From Comamonadaceae bacterium (GTDB lineage Bacteria; Pseudomonadota; Gammaproteobacteria; Burkholderiales; Burkholderiaceae_C), in contig CANIRI010000021.1 in assembly GCA_947469815.1 (NCBI GenBank), positions 1 through 15,471 of the forward strand: DNA of 15,471 nucleotides, given 5' to 3'. Positions 15,209-15,471 of this stretch are shown piece after piece. The notes beneath the pieces are model-generated. The model saw only the letters and a list, made by a program, of their open reading frames with translations, was not told the origin of the DNA and did no database searches. Position numbers and translations under genes: made by a program. How positions within the stretch are numbered: position 1 is the stretch's first letter; each line of letters begins with the position of its first letter.

Positions 15209-15471
15209 ATGTCCGAGAGCCCCAAACTCACCGCCCGCCAGCAGCAGATTCTCACCTTGATCGAGCGCGCCATCGCCACCACCGGCGCGCCGCCCACCCG
15301 GGCCGAAATCGCCACCGAACTCGGCTTCAAGTCGGCCAACGCGGCCGAAGAACATTTGCAAGCGCTGGCGCGCAAGGGCGTGATCGAATTGGTCAGCGGC
15401 ACGTCGCGGGGCATCCGCTCGCGCAACAAATCCAGCACCAGCGCCTGGCAGGGCCAGCAATATGCCCTGCA
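15209..15471 (+). CDS. lexA: LexA repressor, N-terminal part (window-truncated)
   Basis: LexA represses the SOS DNA-damage genes and cleaves itself when RecA is activated. The visible 87 residues are the winged helix-turn-helix DNA-binding domain: [16 protein letters not shown] (about 7-22), [20 protein letters not shown] (27-46, containing the recognition helix), then [16 protein letters not shown] and GTSRGIR. The catalytic Ser-Lys protease domain and the cleavage site lie beyond the right edge. A TTGGAG-type ribosome binding site lies about seven bases before the ATG. Two LexA boxes lie upstream. After GIR the linker ([11 protein letters not shown]) cannot be judged without the rest of the gene. 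Confidence 0.96.
   Translation, partial: MSESPKLTARQQQILTLIERAIATTGAPPTRAEIATELGFKSANAAEEHLQALARKGVIELVSGTSRGIRSRNKSSTSAWQGQQYAL

Overview
The window is a chromosomal housekeeping region of a betaproteobacterium, most likely a member of the Burkholderiales close to Comamonadaceae (Rhodoferax/Polaromonas/Acidovorax-like). The evidence is the protein character (PyrH, Tsf, LexA, Icd), the gene orders rpsB-tsf-pyrH-frr-uppS-cdsA and exbB-exbD-lpxK-ycaR-kdsB-adk, and the moderately GC-rich sequence. I see no insertion sequence, phage gene, CRISPR array, tRNA, rRNA or clear pseudogene. Coding density is high and no gene-free stretch reaches 300 bases; the longest are icd-clpS (about 207 bp), clpA-rpsB (about 167 bp) and kdsB-adk (about 157 bp).

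Left part (1-8460, all minus strand, so read from right to left): icd ends at a strong terminator. It is followed by clpS-clpA, the substrate adaptor and unfoldase of the ClpAP protease. Next comes the translation and envelope operon rpsB, tsf, pyrH, frr, uppS, cdsA (cdsA cut by the window edge). This operon runs from ribosomal protein S2 and EF-Ts through UMP kinase and ribosome recycling to the undecaprenyl and CDP-diacylglycerol steps of envelope synthesis. A structured leader precedes rpsB, and a U-tract terminator lies between rpsB and tsf.

Middle (8562-11031): an exported DUF192 protein (plus strand) converges on sodB (iron superoxide dismutase, minus strand), and the two share a bidirectional terminator. 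xseA (exodeoxyribonuclease VII large subunit) lies upstream of sodB on the same strand.

Right part (11110-15471, plus strand): a well-formed promoter drives exbB-exbD-lpxK-ycaR-kdsB, which joins a proton-channel energiser pair to lipid A and KDO enzymes. It is followed by adk and the 5' part of lexA. lexA is preceded by two CTG-N10-CAG LexA boxes, so it is almost certainly autoregulated.

I did not find a clearly new system. The most interesting items are the ExbB/ExbD pair lacking TonB next to lpxK, the candidate leader and internal terminator in the rpsB-tsf operon, a clpS promoter placed so close to the start codon that the mRNA may be leaderless, stop codons lying inside inverted repeats, and the tandem SOS boxes.
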